From positions 19,783-83,782 of the forward strand of contig CAYJDG010000003.1 of NCBI GenBank assembly GCA_964368875.1: a stretch of DNA of 64,000 bases, read 5' to 3'. The notes under the pieces are model-generated. The model was not told the origin of the DNA and made no database searches. It saw only the letters and a program-made list of their open reading frames with translations. The position numbers and the translations under genes were made by a program. This stretch comes from CAYJDG01 sp964368875. GTDB taxonomy: Bacteria > Pseudomonadota > Alphaproteobacteria > Micavibrionales > Micavibrionaceae. Below, piece after piece: positions 51,430 through 59,834 of this stretch (the stretch's first letter is position 1; each line of letters opens with the position of its first letter).

Positions 51430-53889
51430 ATGAAATGGGTCTTCCGGTCATTGATATATCTCGCCTCGCTCGGGTTTCTGGGCGTGATGGCCGGCATGCT
51501 GATTCTTGTCGGCGTCATCCAGAAATACAGCCATGGACTGCCCGACTTTTCGCAGCTGAAAGATTATCGCCCACCTGTCGTGACCCGTGTGCATGCCGGG
51601 GATGGTCGCTTCCTCGCCGAGTTCGCGCAGGAAAAAAGAATCTTCGTACCCATCGAAGAAATTCCCGATCTCGTCAAACAGGCGTTCATCTCCGCCGAAG
51701 ACCAGAATTTTTATCATCACAAGGGTGTCGATATCACCGCCGTCGCCCGCGCCGTGGTCGTCAACTTCCGGAATCGCAGCGGCGACAAGCGCATGGTTGG
51801 CGCGTCAACCATCACCCAGCAGGTCGCCAAAAACTTCCTGCTTGGTAATGAGCGGTCCTATGAACGCAAGATCCGCGAAGCCATACTCGCCTACCGCATG
51901 GAAAAAACGCTTAGCAAGGATCGCCTGCTCGAGCTCTATTTGAATGAGATTTTCCTGGGTTCCCGCGCGTATGGTGTCGCCGCAGCCAGCCTGCATTACT
52001 TCAATAAAACCCTCGATGAATTGACCGTTCCGGAAGCCGCCTATCTCGCTGCCCTGCCCAAAGCGCCGAACAACTATAATCCGGTGACCAAGCGTCCGGC
52101 TGCGATTGCCCGCCGTAACTGGGTGATCGACCGCATGGCGATTGAAGGATACATCACGTCCTCGCAGGCCGAGATTGCCAAGGCCAGCCCGCTGCAAACC
52201 ATCACACAAACAGAATCTGAAATCGTCAATGCGCCGTACTTCGCCGAAGAAGTCCGTCGTGAACTGGTTCAGAGATTTGGCGCTGAGGGTCTTTACAAAG
52301 GCGGCCTCTCTGCCCGCACCAGTCTCGATCCGCGCCTGCAGGCGATCGCAGAAAAATCCCTGCAAGATGGCCTCTGCGATTACGACCGCAAAAAAGGCTG
52401 GCGCGGTGCGCTCACGCGTATGCCCGATACCAATGGCTGGCAGAGCGTGATCGCCGATTATGAGCGTCCTGATAACATGCCGGGCGACTGGATGTTGGCG
52501 ATGGTGCTGGATTCCAAACCGGAGCGCGTAGAAATCGGCTTCGGTGATGCAACACGGGGCCGTCTTGGTGAAGACGAAATCAAATGGGCGTCGCCGAAGC
52601 CGCTGCGTCCCGGCGACATCATCATGGTCGAAAAAGTCTCCGCCGCCAGCGAAGACGATACCAAAGTCGACAAGGAAAAATTCATTCTCCGTCAGGTTCC
52701 GCTTGTGCAGGGGGCACTGGTCGCGCTTGATCCAAACACAGGCCGGGTCCTTGCGATGCAGGGTGGGTGGAAATATGCCAAGGGCAGTGAATTCAACCGC
52801 GTCACGCAGGCCTATCGTCAGCCCGGCTCAGCCTTCAAGCCATTCATTTATCTGGCAGCGCTCGATCAGGGTTACACGCCCTCCTCGATCATCGTCGACG
52901 GCCCGATTGAGTTTCGTGACTCCGCCGGCAACGTCTGGCGGCCTGAAAACTATTCGGGCGAATTCTATGGCCCAACCCCGCTCCGCGTCGGTGTCGAAAA
53001 ATCCCGTAACCTGATGACCATTCGCCTGACACAGGAAATCGGTATCGATACAGTCGTCGACTATGCTAAAAAATTTGGTATCTCCGATAAGATGGCTCCG
53101 CACCTTGCTAATGCGCTGGGCTCAACTGAGACCACGCTTCTACGCCTCACCACTGCCTACGGCATGATCGTCAACGGCGGCAAGAAAATATCGCCGACCT
53201 TTATTGACCGTGTGCAGGACCGCTATGGCAAAACGGTTGAACAGGCCGATACCCGCGTTTGCACGGGCTGCGGTCCGCTGGTGCGCTGGGAGACACAAGC
53301 GACGCCGGATATTCCTGATAACCGCGAACAGGTTGGCGACCCGCGCACGGCTTACCAGATGGTCTCCATCCTTGAAGGTGTCGTCCAGCGCGGCACCGCC
53401 AAGGCGCTGATCTCGCTCGACCGCCCGATTGCCGGGAAAACCGGGACGACCAATGATTCAAAAGATGTCTGGTTTGTCGGCTTCACGCCTGATCTCGTGA
53501 CCGGGGTGTTTGTTGGCTATGATGAACCGAAATCACTGGGCGGCAAGGAAACGGGCGGCTCGCTCGCCGTGCCGATTTTCAAGGAATTCATGGACAAAGC
53601 ACTGAAAGACACGCCGCCTGTGCCATTCCGGATTCCGCCGGGCGTGCGCATGGTTCAGGTCAATGCGAAGAGCGGGCATCCAACCTACCCGGGCGATACG
53701 GATGCGATCTGGGAACCGTTCCTCGCCGGGACAGAGCCTAACAACAATGCTGATTACACTCCGGCTTCGAGCTCAGCCGGCGATGACACGCCCTCAACCT
53801 ACACGGTCAACGAGCCACTGCCCGCTGCCGAGATGCTGCAACCTAACCCCGACAGCGGCGCAATGTCCGGCACCGGCGGACTTTACTAA
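51430..53889 (+). CDS. mrcA: Penicillin-binding protein 1A
   Basis: A bifunctional peptidoglycan synthase of 819 residues. Membrane anchor 9-30; transglycosylase domain with Glu90 in SAEDQNFYHHKGVD and TITQQVAKN; transpeptidase with SAFK at 467-470, the SxN motif in KSRNLMT and KTGTT at 670-674. A Pro/Ser-rich tail ends the protein. The stop overlaps the convergent peroxiredoxin gene by four bases. A poor -10 only is seen upstream. Confidence 0.97.
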   Translation: MKWVFRSLIYLASLGFLGVMAGMLILVGVIQKYSHGLPDFSQLKDYRPPVVTRVHAGDGRFLAEFAQEKRIFVPIEEIPDLVKQAFISAEDQNFYHHKGVDITAVARAVVVNFRNRSGDKRMVGASTITQQVAKNFLLGNERSYERKIREAILAYRMEKTLSKDRLLELYLNEIFLGSRAYGVAAASLHYFNKTLDELTVPEAAYLAALPKAPNNYNPVTKRPAAIARRNWVIDRMAIEGYITSSQAEIAKASPLQTITQTESEIVNAPYFAEEVRRELVQRFGAEGLYKGGLSARTSLDPRLQAIAEKSLQDGLCDYDRKKGWRGALTRMPDTNGWQSVIADYERPDNMPGDWMLAMVLDSKPERVEIGFGDATRGRLGEDEIKWASPKPLRPGDIIMVEKVSAASEDDTKVDKEKFILRQVPLVQGALVALDPNTGRVLAMQGGWKYAKGSEFNRVTQAYRQPGSAFKPFIYLAALDQGYTPSSIIVDGPIEFRDSAGNVWRPENYSGEFYGPTPLRVGVEKSRNLMTIRLTQEIGIDTVVDYAKKFGISDKMAPHLANALGSTETTLLRLTTAYGMIVNGGKKISPTFIDRVQDRYGKTVEQADTRVCTGCGPLVRWETQATPDIPDNREQVGDPRTAYQMVSILEGVVQRGTAKALISLDRPIAGKTGTTNDSKDVWFVGFTPDLVTGVFVGYDEPKSLGGKETGGSLAVPIFKEFMDKALKDTPPVPFRIPPGVRMVQVNAKSGHPTYPGDTDAIWEPFLAGTEPNNNADYTPASSSAGDDTPSTYTVNEPLPAAEMLQPNPDSGAMSGTGGLY

Positions 53890-54383
53890 GCAGCTTTACC
53901 AAGCTTGATCATGCAGGCTTCTGCACCTGATAACTCAACATTGCTCGGCGCATCTTCGACTTCAAGGCTTTCAACCACTCCGTCCGCAACGATCATCGAA
54001 AACCTTTTAGAGCGTGTGCCAAGCCCCGCACCGCTGCCATCGAACGTCAGTCCAAGCGCATTCACAAAGGCTGCATTGCCGTCTGGTAGCATCGTGACTT
54101 TTCCGGCAGTGCCGGCGGTCTCGCCCCAATGTTTCATCACAAACGGATCGTTGATCGATACGCAGATAATTTCATCGATACCCTGCGCCTTGATCTTGTC
54201 AGCGTTGGTAACGTAACCGGGCAGATGTTTCTGCGCACACGCAGGTGTGAACGCACCGGGCGTGCCGAACAGCACGACTTTACGACCTTTGAAATACGTC
54301 GCCGTATCCACCTCTTCCATGCCGCTTTCGCCCAGGCGTTTCAGTTTAACCGCAGGCAGCGTATCGCCGATTTTTATCGTCAT
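53886..54383 (-). CDS. Peroxiredoxin, Prx5 type
   Basis: A 165-residue thiol peroxidase. Peroxidatic Cys49 is in PGAFTPACAQKHLPGY, the Prx5 motif with Thr and Pro; the Arg of TRSKRFS completes the site. Start at 54383 is backed by AAAGGAG; the longer reading (28 more residues) would overlap the yqgE promoter. It reduces small peroxides, probably with glutaredoxin or glutathione. Confidence 0.93.
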   Translation of the reverse strand: MTIKIGDTLPAVKLKRLGESGMEEVDTATYFKGRKVVLFGTPGAFTPACAQKHLPGYVTNADKIKAQGIDEIICVSINDPFVMKHWGETAGTAGKVTMLPDGNAAFVNALGLTFDGSGAGLGTRSKRFSMIVADGVVESLEVEDAPSNVELSGAEACMIKLGKAA

Positions 54384-54484
54384 AATAGTCTCCTTTATCC
54401 CTATGGAACCGACCCCGACTATAACCTGTTGGCATAAAAGGTAAATATTTTTAAGGACATTGGACAAAGCGCGCAGCAGATGGA

Positions 54485-54490
54485 TATAGT
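54485..54490 (+). promoter_or_regulatory. -10 box of a leaderless yqgE mRNA
   Basis: TATAGT lies six bases before the ATG at 54497, with no ribosome site. TTGGAC at 54460-54465 could be -35, but its 19-base spacer is long. Confidence 0.45.
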
Positions 54491-54496
54491 CATTAC

Positions 54497-55066
54497 ATGG
54501 AAAAGATCTTTGCGACCCTGACCGGGAAATTGCTGCTGGCTATGCCCGGCATGAACGATCCGCGTTTTTATCACTCGGTTATTTTTATCTGCAATCACGA
54601 TGCCGAAGGCTCGATGGGCTTGATCATCAACCAGTCAAATCTGGCACTCAGCCTTGGCGATATGCTGGAGCAATTGCACCTCAAACCAAAACCGGGCGCA
54701 CCGCTCGCCTTGCCGGTCCAGACAGGTGGACCGGTTGAATCAGGACGCGGCTTCCTGATCCATACGCTGGATTTCGAACAGCCTGAAACCATGAAAATCG
54801 ACTCCCGTTTTGGCGTGACCGCTACGCTCGAAAGCCTGCAGGCCGTGGCCGACGGCTCCGGACCGCGCGACCTTCTTTTTGTGCTGGGTTACGCTGGCTG
54901 GACCGCAGGACAGTTGGAGCAGGAACTGCAGGACAACGCCTGGATGGTCGCGGAAGCCGACCATGAGGTGATGTTCAACACCCCGCTTGAACAGAAATGG
55001 GACCGCGCCATGGGCCGCATCGGGGTCGATCCCGGTATGCTCTCGACCTCTGTCGGACGCGCCTAG
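54497..55066 (+). CDS. yqgE: YqgE/AlgH family protein
   Basis: A 189-residue soluble protein of the widespread YqgE/AlgH family. Typical segments are KLLLAMPGMNDPRF, GSMGLIINQ, TGGPVESGRGFLIH, and FVLGYAGWTAGQLEQEL. Its role is unresolved; it commonly lies near RuvX or redox genes. Here it heads a group with dgkA and the M48-like protein. Confidence 0.92.
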   Translation: MEKIFATLTGKLLLAMPGMNDPRFYHSVIFICNHDAEGSMGLIINQSNLALSLGDMLEQLHLKPKPGAPLALPVQTGGPVESGRGFLIHTLDFEQPETMKIDSRFGVTATLESLQAVADGSGPRDLLFVLGYAGWTAGQLEQELQDNAWMVAEADHEVMFNTPLEQKWDRAMGRIGVDPGMLSTSVGRA

Positions 55067-55083
55067 CCGCGCGCCGCGTGCTG

Positions 55084-55092
55084 TGCTAATTT
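55084..55092 (+). promoter_or_regulatory. Extended -10 box of a leaderless dgkA mRNA
   Basis: TG, one base, TAATTT, then seven bases to the ATG at 55100. No ribosome site is seen. The -35 region is poor. Confidence 0.35.
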
Positions 55093-55099
55093 TTAGCCC

Positions 55100-55465
55100 A
55101 TGAACAAGCCAGCCAACAATACGGGTCTGACCCGCCTGCGTAATGCCACGGTCTTTTCCGCCCAAGGCTTGCGTGCCTGCTTCCGCACCGAAGAAGCGTT
55201 CCGGCAGGAAGTCATGCTGGCGATAGTGCTGATCCCGCTTGGCCTGTGGCTGGGCGACAGCGCCGCCGAAAAAGCCCTTCTCGCCGGATCGATCCTCCTG
55301 CTGATGATCGTTGAATTGATCAATTCCGCAATCGAAAGAATCGTCGACCGCATCTCGTTCGAGCGTCATCAACTCTCGGGTGAAGCGAAAGATATAGGCT
55401 CGGCAGCCGTCCTGCTGACGATGTTGATCGTCGCTCTGGTCTGGGGTCTGATCCTGCTAGCGTAA
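55100..55465 (+). CDS. dgkA: Diacylglycerol kinase
   Basis: A 121-residue inner-membrane enzyme that phosphorylates diacylglycerol left by periplasmic glucan or lipid decoration. Three helices; the signature is ELINSAIERIVDRIS followed by HQLSGEAKDIGSAAVLL. The family norm is about 120 residues. Ends nine bases before the M48-like gene. Confidence 0.95.
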   Translation: MNKPANNTGLTRLRNATVFSAQGLRACFRTEEAFRQEVMLAIVLIPLGLWLGDSAAEKALLAGSILLLMIVELINSAIERIVDRISFERHQLSGEAKDIGSAAVLLTMLIVALVWGLILLA

Positions 55466-55474
55466 GGGGGTAAT

Positions 55475-56359
55475 ATGAGCCAAGAAAACTTCAAAGGCCG
55501 GGTCGCCGGAATTCAGTGGAACAACCGTCTGGCGTCGAACCTGCTGATGCTGTGGTTTATTTTTGCGATTGTGGTTTTCTGCGTCCTTCTGCTCACACCT
55601 ATACTTCTTGGCTTTGCCGCACTCGATCATCAAAGCCTGCTGTCTTTGCTTGAAGAACCAAAGATACAGCGGCGTTATATAATTGTGTTCTGCAAAGCCA
55701 TATTTTTTGTCGGCGGCAGCCTGCTCTATTTCATCTACCGCGATTTCAACCGCATTGAAGAGATGTTCGTCTGTAAGCCGTTGCCGCTTGCACATCCCGA
55801 CCCTTTCTACGTCACCCTCGAAACCCTGTGTATTTCGCGCGGCCTGCGTATGCCCGAGCTTTATGTTTTTACCGGATCCGCAATCAGCAGAATGGTTACC
55901 GCAGCCGTGCTGCAAGGCACGGGTGGCCGCTCCAAAGTCATTCTCACGCAAGCTGACCTCAACCTTGCCCAACCCGTGCAGGAAGCTCTCGCTGCCCAAA
56001 TTGTTCAGCGGCTTTATACCCGCGATGCGTTATTCCTGACCGCCCTCTGTTTCATCGGATTTTTCCCGGACCACATGGCCGAAGCTGCCAACAAGATCAG
56101 CCGCGTCCTGCTCAAACCTGCCCTCTTCCTGACCGACAAGATCATGGGACCGTTCCGTTCGCTGGTGTTGAAATTGCGCATGGCCAAACTTGATGTCGGC
56201 GCGCTGGAACTGACCAAAGTCAAAGGTCCGGCTCACGATTTATTAAACAGGCTCGCGCCGCTGAAAGATGTCCAGGAACATTATTACGATTCTTATTTGC
56301 CGCTGTTTATTACGCAAACCGACGGGCCATACCGTTTAAGGATGCTGGACGCGTCTTAG
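55475..56359 (+). CDS. Degenerate M48 (HtpX-like) membrane protein
   Basis: A 294-residue protein with two helices (21-48 and 68-88) followed by an M48-like region. SRGLRMPELYVF and SKVILTQADLNL recall the HtpX pre-catalytic strands. Where HExxH is expected, before TRD at 182-184, the sequence reads QIVQR (175-179). The REFLADAGAVELT-type block is RMAKLDVGALELT (235-247), so the third zinc ligand Glu is Met. It therefore looks like a pseudoprotease. Possible third helix near 185-199. It ends four bases into the convergent M16 gene. Confidence 0.6.
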   Translation: MSQENFKGRVAGIQWNNRLASNLLMLWFIFAIVVFCVLLLTPILLGFAALDHQSLLSLLEEPKIQRRYIIVFCKAIFFVGGSLLYFIYRDFNRIEEMFVCKPLPLAHPDPFYVTLETLCISRGLRMPELYVFTGSAISRMVTAAVLQGTGGRSKVILTQADLNLAQPVQEALAAQIVQRLYTRDALFLTALCFIGFFPDHMAEAANKISRVLLKPALFLTDKIMGPFRSLVLKLRMAKLDVGALELTKVKGPAHDLLNRLAPLKDVQEHYYDSYLPLFITQTDGPYRLRMLDAS

Positions 56360-57471
56360 GCAGAAAGGCGCTTGCTGATCTGCGCCGGGTCCATCATGCC
56401 GTCAGTTGGCCCGATCAACGCTAGCGTCGGAGCTGTCTGGAAGATTGTCTGGGCAAGACTTACGACATCGGCGGAGGTTACTTCGTCGATACTGGCAACC
56501 AGCCGCGCAACATCGAAAGGTCGTCCAAAATTGATTACATGGCGGGCCTGTTGATCGGCCCGCGTCAGGGTGCTTTCCCGCGACATCAACACGCCTGCTT
56601 TGATCTGCGCCTTGGCGCGGGCAAGCTCCTCAGGAGTGACTTTATCCATCACGCCTTTCAGCTCATCGAGTACAACGGGCATCAGTTCCTTGAGGTGTTC
56701 AGGCCCCGTCCCGGCATAAATACCGAACAGACCATCATCATGGAACGTGTCGTAGAAACTATAGATCGAATAGACCAGACCGCGCTTTTCACGCACTTGC
56801 TGAAACAGGCGAGATGACATGCCGCCACCCAGCAAGGATGACAGCAAACGGAATGCCGCATACCGCTCATCGGAGCGCTTTACGCCCTGAAACCCGAGCA
56901 CGATATGAGATTGCTCGGTATCTTTTTCGATGATCGACGCGCTTGGATTATAATTGGCAGGCGTATAACGACCATCCACACCCTGCGGCAGCTTCGCAAA
57001 CAACGTTTCAACTTTAGCCACCAGCTCTGCATGATCGATCGCACCCGACGCCGCAACGACGAGATTTCCCGTCATATANNNNNNNNNNNNNNNNNNNNNN
57101 NNNNNNNNNNNNNNNNNNNNNNNNNNNNNNNNNNNNNNNNNNNNNNNNNNNNNNNNNNNNNNNNNNNNNNNNNNNNNNAGATCAAGATGTTCGCGCAGAA
57201 GGTGGACGTAATACCCGGTCATCTCGCGCCCGGTATAGGCGTTCATGTTACCGCCCACATCCTCGATCACTTCGGCGATCTGCAGAGCGCTACGGGCAGG
57301 TGTACCTTTGAACAACATATGCTCGACCATATGAGCGATCCCGTTCTGGGCCATGTTTTCGTGGCGCGTGCCGACGCCTGCCCAGACGCCGACCGCAACG
57401 CTTTCGACGCCGCTCACGGAATCTGTCACGACGCGCAGTCCGCTCGGCAGGGTGGTTACTTGTATGGTCAT
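56356..57471 (-). CDS. M16 family zinc peptidase, interrupted by an assembly gap
   Basis: A mitochondrial-processing-peptidase-like M16 protein. The inverted zinc motif HxxEH is H47-MV-E50-H51 in AHMVEHMLFKGT; the third zinc ligand should fall in the gap. The C-terminal M16 domain is complete to TDGMMDPAQISKRL. The 100 N replace about 34 codons although family comparison predicts about 85 missing residues, so the length of 371 is an underestimate. Substrate unknown. It follows thrC on the same strand by 42 bases, a pairing common in alphaproteobacteria. Confidence 0.9.
   Translation of the reverse strand: MTIQVTTLPSGLRVVTDSVSGVESVAVGVWAGVGTRHENMAQNGIAHMVEHMLFKGTPARSALQIAEVIEDVGGNMNAYTGREMTGYYVHLLREHLDXXXXXXXXXXXXXXXXXXXXXXXXXXXXXXXXXXYMTGNLVVAASGAIDHAELVAKVETLFAKLPQGVDGRYTPANYNPSASIIEKDTEQSHIVLGFQGVKRSDERYAAFRLLSSLLGGGMSSRLFQQVREKRGLVYSIYSFYDTFHDDGLFGIYAGTGPEHLKELMPVVLDELKGVMDKVTPEELARAKAQIKAGVLMSRESTLTRADQQARHVINFGRPFDVARLVASIDEVTSADVVSLAQTIFQTAPTLALIGPTDGMMDPAQISKRLSA
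57079..57178. other. Assembly gap of 100 N
   Basis: A run of exactly 100 N, the usual placeholder for a gap of unknown size, inside the M16 peptidase gene. The true gap is estimated at about 250 bases from family length. Confidence 0.98.
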
Positions 57472-57513
57472 ATGTCTGAATTAGGCTGGATGGGTGGTCA
57501 GTTCAAGCTTAGC

Positions 57514-58911
57514 TCATTGATTCTGAATAATATAGCCTTTTACGGCGGCAAAATCGTTGGGCAGGACTTTCAGGCGCTCTGGCCGGTCAAAAAGGTCGGC
57601 CAGTTCAGGCGGCAGCTCAGGCCGCAGTCCGGTAGCCTTTTCAACCGCATCGGGGAATTTGGCCGGATGGGCGCAGGCAAGCGTGACCAGTGGCTGATCT
57701 TTGGGCACTGCCCCGTCACGGAGAGCCATCTGGGCTGCGTGATAGCCGACCGCCGTATGCGGATCGAGCAGCACGCCGCTCTCTTTATAAACCGTCTTGA
57801 TGGTTTCAAGCGTCGTCGCATCGTCGCACCGATAGGCATGGATGGCGCCCCGCGCACGGGCCAGTTGGTCAGGCGTCACGGCGTAGCTACCCCCGGCCTT
57901 GAGGGTGGACATACTTTGCGCCACCGCCGCCGGATCACGCCCCAGCAGGTCGAACAGGTAGCGTTCGAAGTTGCTTGAGATCTGAATATCCATGCTCGGG
58001 CTTAAAGACGGCACAACTGTTTCCAGAGTCATGGACCCGGTCTCAAAAAAGCGCGTCAGGATATCATTCCGGTTGGAGCCGATGATCAGATTGCCGATCG
58101 GCGCATACATCTGCTTCGCCACGTACGCCGCGTACACATTACCAAAGTTACCGGTAGGCACAGAAAAACTTGGGGTTTTCCCAAGCTTCAGCGCTGTCGC
58201 CACATAATAGACGGTCTGCGCGATAATGCGCGCCCAGTTGATCGAATTGATCGCCGAGAGGTTCAGGGCACGGAGATCTGCATCACCAAACCCCTGTTTG
58301 ACGATGGTCTGGCAATCATCGAACGTCCCTTCAAGGGCGATGTTGTGGATATTGTCATCAAGCACCGAGGTCATCTGGCGCCGCTGGACCTCTGAGGTCC
58401 GGTTGTGAGGGTGGAGGATATAGACGCTGATGTTCTTGCGCCCCCGGCAGGCCTCGATTGCGGCCGATCCGGTATCGCCTGAGGTCGCGCCGAGGATGGT
58501 CAGATGCTGACCAGATTGCTCGAGCACATGGTCGAACAGCCGACCGAGCAGCTGGAGGGCGACGTCCTTGAATGCCAAAGTCGGGCCATGGAAGAGTTCC
58601 AGCAGGTACTGGCTGTCCCCAATCTGGCGCAGTGGGGTGATATCGTTCGATCCGAACCGGGCGGCAGTATAGGTGTCGTCGAGAATCGCGTTCAGCGCCG
58701 AAGGGGTAATCTGCCCGTCCAGAGACGGAGTAATGACGGCCTGTGCGATGGCGCGATAGTCCTGCCCCTTGAGCGCGGCCAGATCCAGTTTAGCCCATGA
58801 ATTGGGAACGAACAGTCCGCCATCCGGCGCAAGGCCGCCAAGCAAAACATCGGTGAAAGAGGCCGTGGCAGGCCCGCCTGAGCTGGTATCGCGTGTCGAG
58901 ATAAATGTCAT
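57514..58911 (-). CDS. thrC: Threonine synthase
   Basis: PLP enzyme of 465 residues making threonine from O-phosphohomoserine. The N-terminus MTFISTRDTSS and the PLP lysine in PTLAFKDVALQ are seen, as are GATSGDTGSAAIEA and VPTGNFGNVYAAYVA. The long proteobacterial/yeast-type form. Its leader carries two mutually exclusive hairpins, described separately. AAAGGG precedes the ATG. Confidence 0.96.
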   Translation of the reverse strand: MTFISTRDTSSGGPATASFTDVLLGGLAPDGGLFVPNSWAKLDLAALKGQDYRAIAQAVITPSLDGQITPSALNAILDDTYTAARFGSNDITPLRQIGDSQYLLELFHGPTLAFKDVALQLLGRLFDHVLEQSGQHLTILGATSGDTGSAAIEACRGRKNISVYILHPHNRTSEVQRRQMTSVLDDNIHNIALEGTFDDCQTIVKQGFGDADLRALNLSAINSINWARIIAQTVYYVATALKLGKTPSFSVPTGNFGNVYAAYVAKQMYAPIGNLIIGSNRNDILTRFFETGSMTLETVVPSLSPSMDIQISSNFERYLFDLLGRDPAAVAQSMSTLKAGGSYAVTPDQLARARGAIHAYRCDDATTLETIKTVYKESGVLLDPHTAVGYHAAQMALRDGAVPKDQPLVTLACAHPAKFPDAVEKATGLRPELPPELADLFDRPERLKVLPNDFAAVKGYIIQNQ

Positions 58912-58929
58912 AGAAACCCTTTAACACGA

Positions 58930-59001
58930 GGGGTTTTTGAAATCCAGCCTTGTCTGAAACTTCCAGAATCAAAAACCCCACAGACGAATGCGCCTGTGGG
59001 G
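58930..59001 (-). promoter_or_regulatory. Terminator/antiterminator pair before thrC
   Basis: On the minus strand CCCCACAG/CTGTGGGG (59001-58976) followed by five T is an intrinsic terminator for the small Lys/Ala peptide gene. Its 3' arm and T-run are also complementary to a segment 28 bases further on: TCAAAAACCCC (58969-58979, plus strand) pairs with GGGGTTTTTGA (58930-58940). The two stems cannot form together. No promoter is seen in the 60 bases before thrC. Confidence 0.6.
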
Positions 59002-59032
59002 TCTTTTGAAGATAGTCGACGTTTAGGTCAGA

Positions 59033-59101
59033 CTATTTCTTTTTCTTAACAGCGGTCTTTTTAGCAGGTGCTTTTTTCGCTGCGGCTTTTTTTGCGGCCA
59101 T
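59033..59101 (-). CDS. Tiny Lys/Ala-rich histone H1-like peptide, 22 aa
   Basis: Product MAAKKAAAKKAPAKKTAVKK plus two Lys: ten lysines, seven alanines and the AKKxPAKK motif of histone H1 tails and bacterial HC2-like proteins. CAGGAG lies about eight bases before the ATG. A terminator follows. It may be a nucleic-acid-binding peptide, or a Lys-rich leader peptide tied to the attenuator before thrC; neither is shown. Confidence 0.6.
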   Translation of the reverse strand: MAAKKAAAKKAPAKKTAVKKKK

Positions 59102-59163
59102 AATTTAGTCTCCTGATGAGGGATGACGCGGACAACTTCGTAGAGAGTTTTTTTCGTCTCGCG

Positions 59164-59183
59164 GCGTCAAAACAACTTGACGC
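59164..59183. promoter_or_regulatory. Inverted repeat in the leader of the Lys/Ala peptide gene
   Basis: GCGTCAA and TTGACGC form a perfect seven-base repeat with a six-base spacer, just downstream of the -10 box on the minus strand. An operator or 5' hairpin. Confidence 0.4.
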
Positions 59184-59189
59184 ATAATT

Positions 59190-59218
59190 ACAATAGCACA
59201 AAACGATATTTCCAAAAA
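59190..59218 (-). promoter_or_regulatory. Promoter of the Lys/Ala peptide gene
   Basis: On the minus strand TATTGT preceded by TG one base upstream gives an extended -10; TTTTTG 17 bases upstream is a weak -35. The leader would be about 80 bases. The remaining plus-strand sequence up to gpt holds no other gene that I can see. Confidence 0.4.
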
Positions 59219-59354
59219 ACGAATCTGCACTTATGCACCGCTTTCATAAAGATTTTTCTCATTCAGTGTGACTTCGATACAACAGTTGGATTCATGCAGT
59301 GAGATGCGGCATGATCAGATTTAGAAACCTTTTGGTAATTATTAGAGACTGCAC

Positions 59355-59834
59355 ATGAGCACACAACGCACCGATATTTTCATCACGTGGGACGAGATCC
59401 AGACCCACTGTACGTCTCTGGCACAGGAGATTCTCGCGCGCAAAATCCCGCACGACAAAATCCTCGCCATCACGCGCGGCGGCTTATTTCCTGCGGGTTT
59501 GCTGGCCCGTGAACTGAATATCCGGCGCATTGAAACGGTCGGCATCACCGCTTATGACGGCACCGAGGTCAGCATTGCCTCCCTCGTCAAATCGGCAGCT
59601 CCCGAGTTCTTAGAGGGCACCCTGATCATCGATGATCTCGCCGATACGGGCACGACGCTCGACTTTTTGCGTCCCTCGACCAGGGATTGCACCTTCGTGA
59701 CCATTTTCGTGAAGCCGCAGGGCAAGTCCCGCGTCGATCTCTATGCCCGCGAGGTCGCCCAGGACAGCTGGATCAGGTTCCCATGGGATACACGGCGGCA
59801 GTTTGTGGAACCACTGGTGAAAGAGCCTAAATAA
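59355..59834 (+). CDS. gpt: Xanthine-guanine phosphoribosyltransferase
   Basis: Purine salvage enzyme of 159 residues joining xanthine or guanine to PRPP. The PRPP loop is LIIDDLADTGTTL near 92-104; TRGGLFPAGLLARELNIR and the C-terminal DSWIRFPWD match Gpt. Its last eight bases overlap the convergent membrane protein gene. Confidence 0.92.
   Translation: MSTQRTDIFITWDEIQTHCTSLAQEILARKIPHDKILAITRGGLFPAGLLARELNIRRIETVGITAYDGTEVSIASLVKSAAPEFLEGTLIIDDLADTGTTLDFLRPSTRDCTFVTIFVKPQGKSRVDLYAREVAQDSWIRFPWDTRRQFVEPLVKEPK

Noticed and set aside
56356..57471. M16 gene as a pseudogene
   Set aside because: Both flanks of the N run are in frame with family sequence, so the break is an assembly gap, not a mutation.
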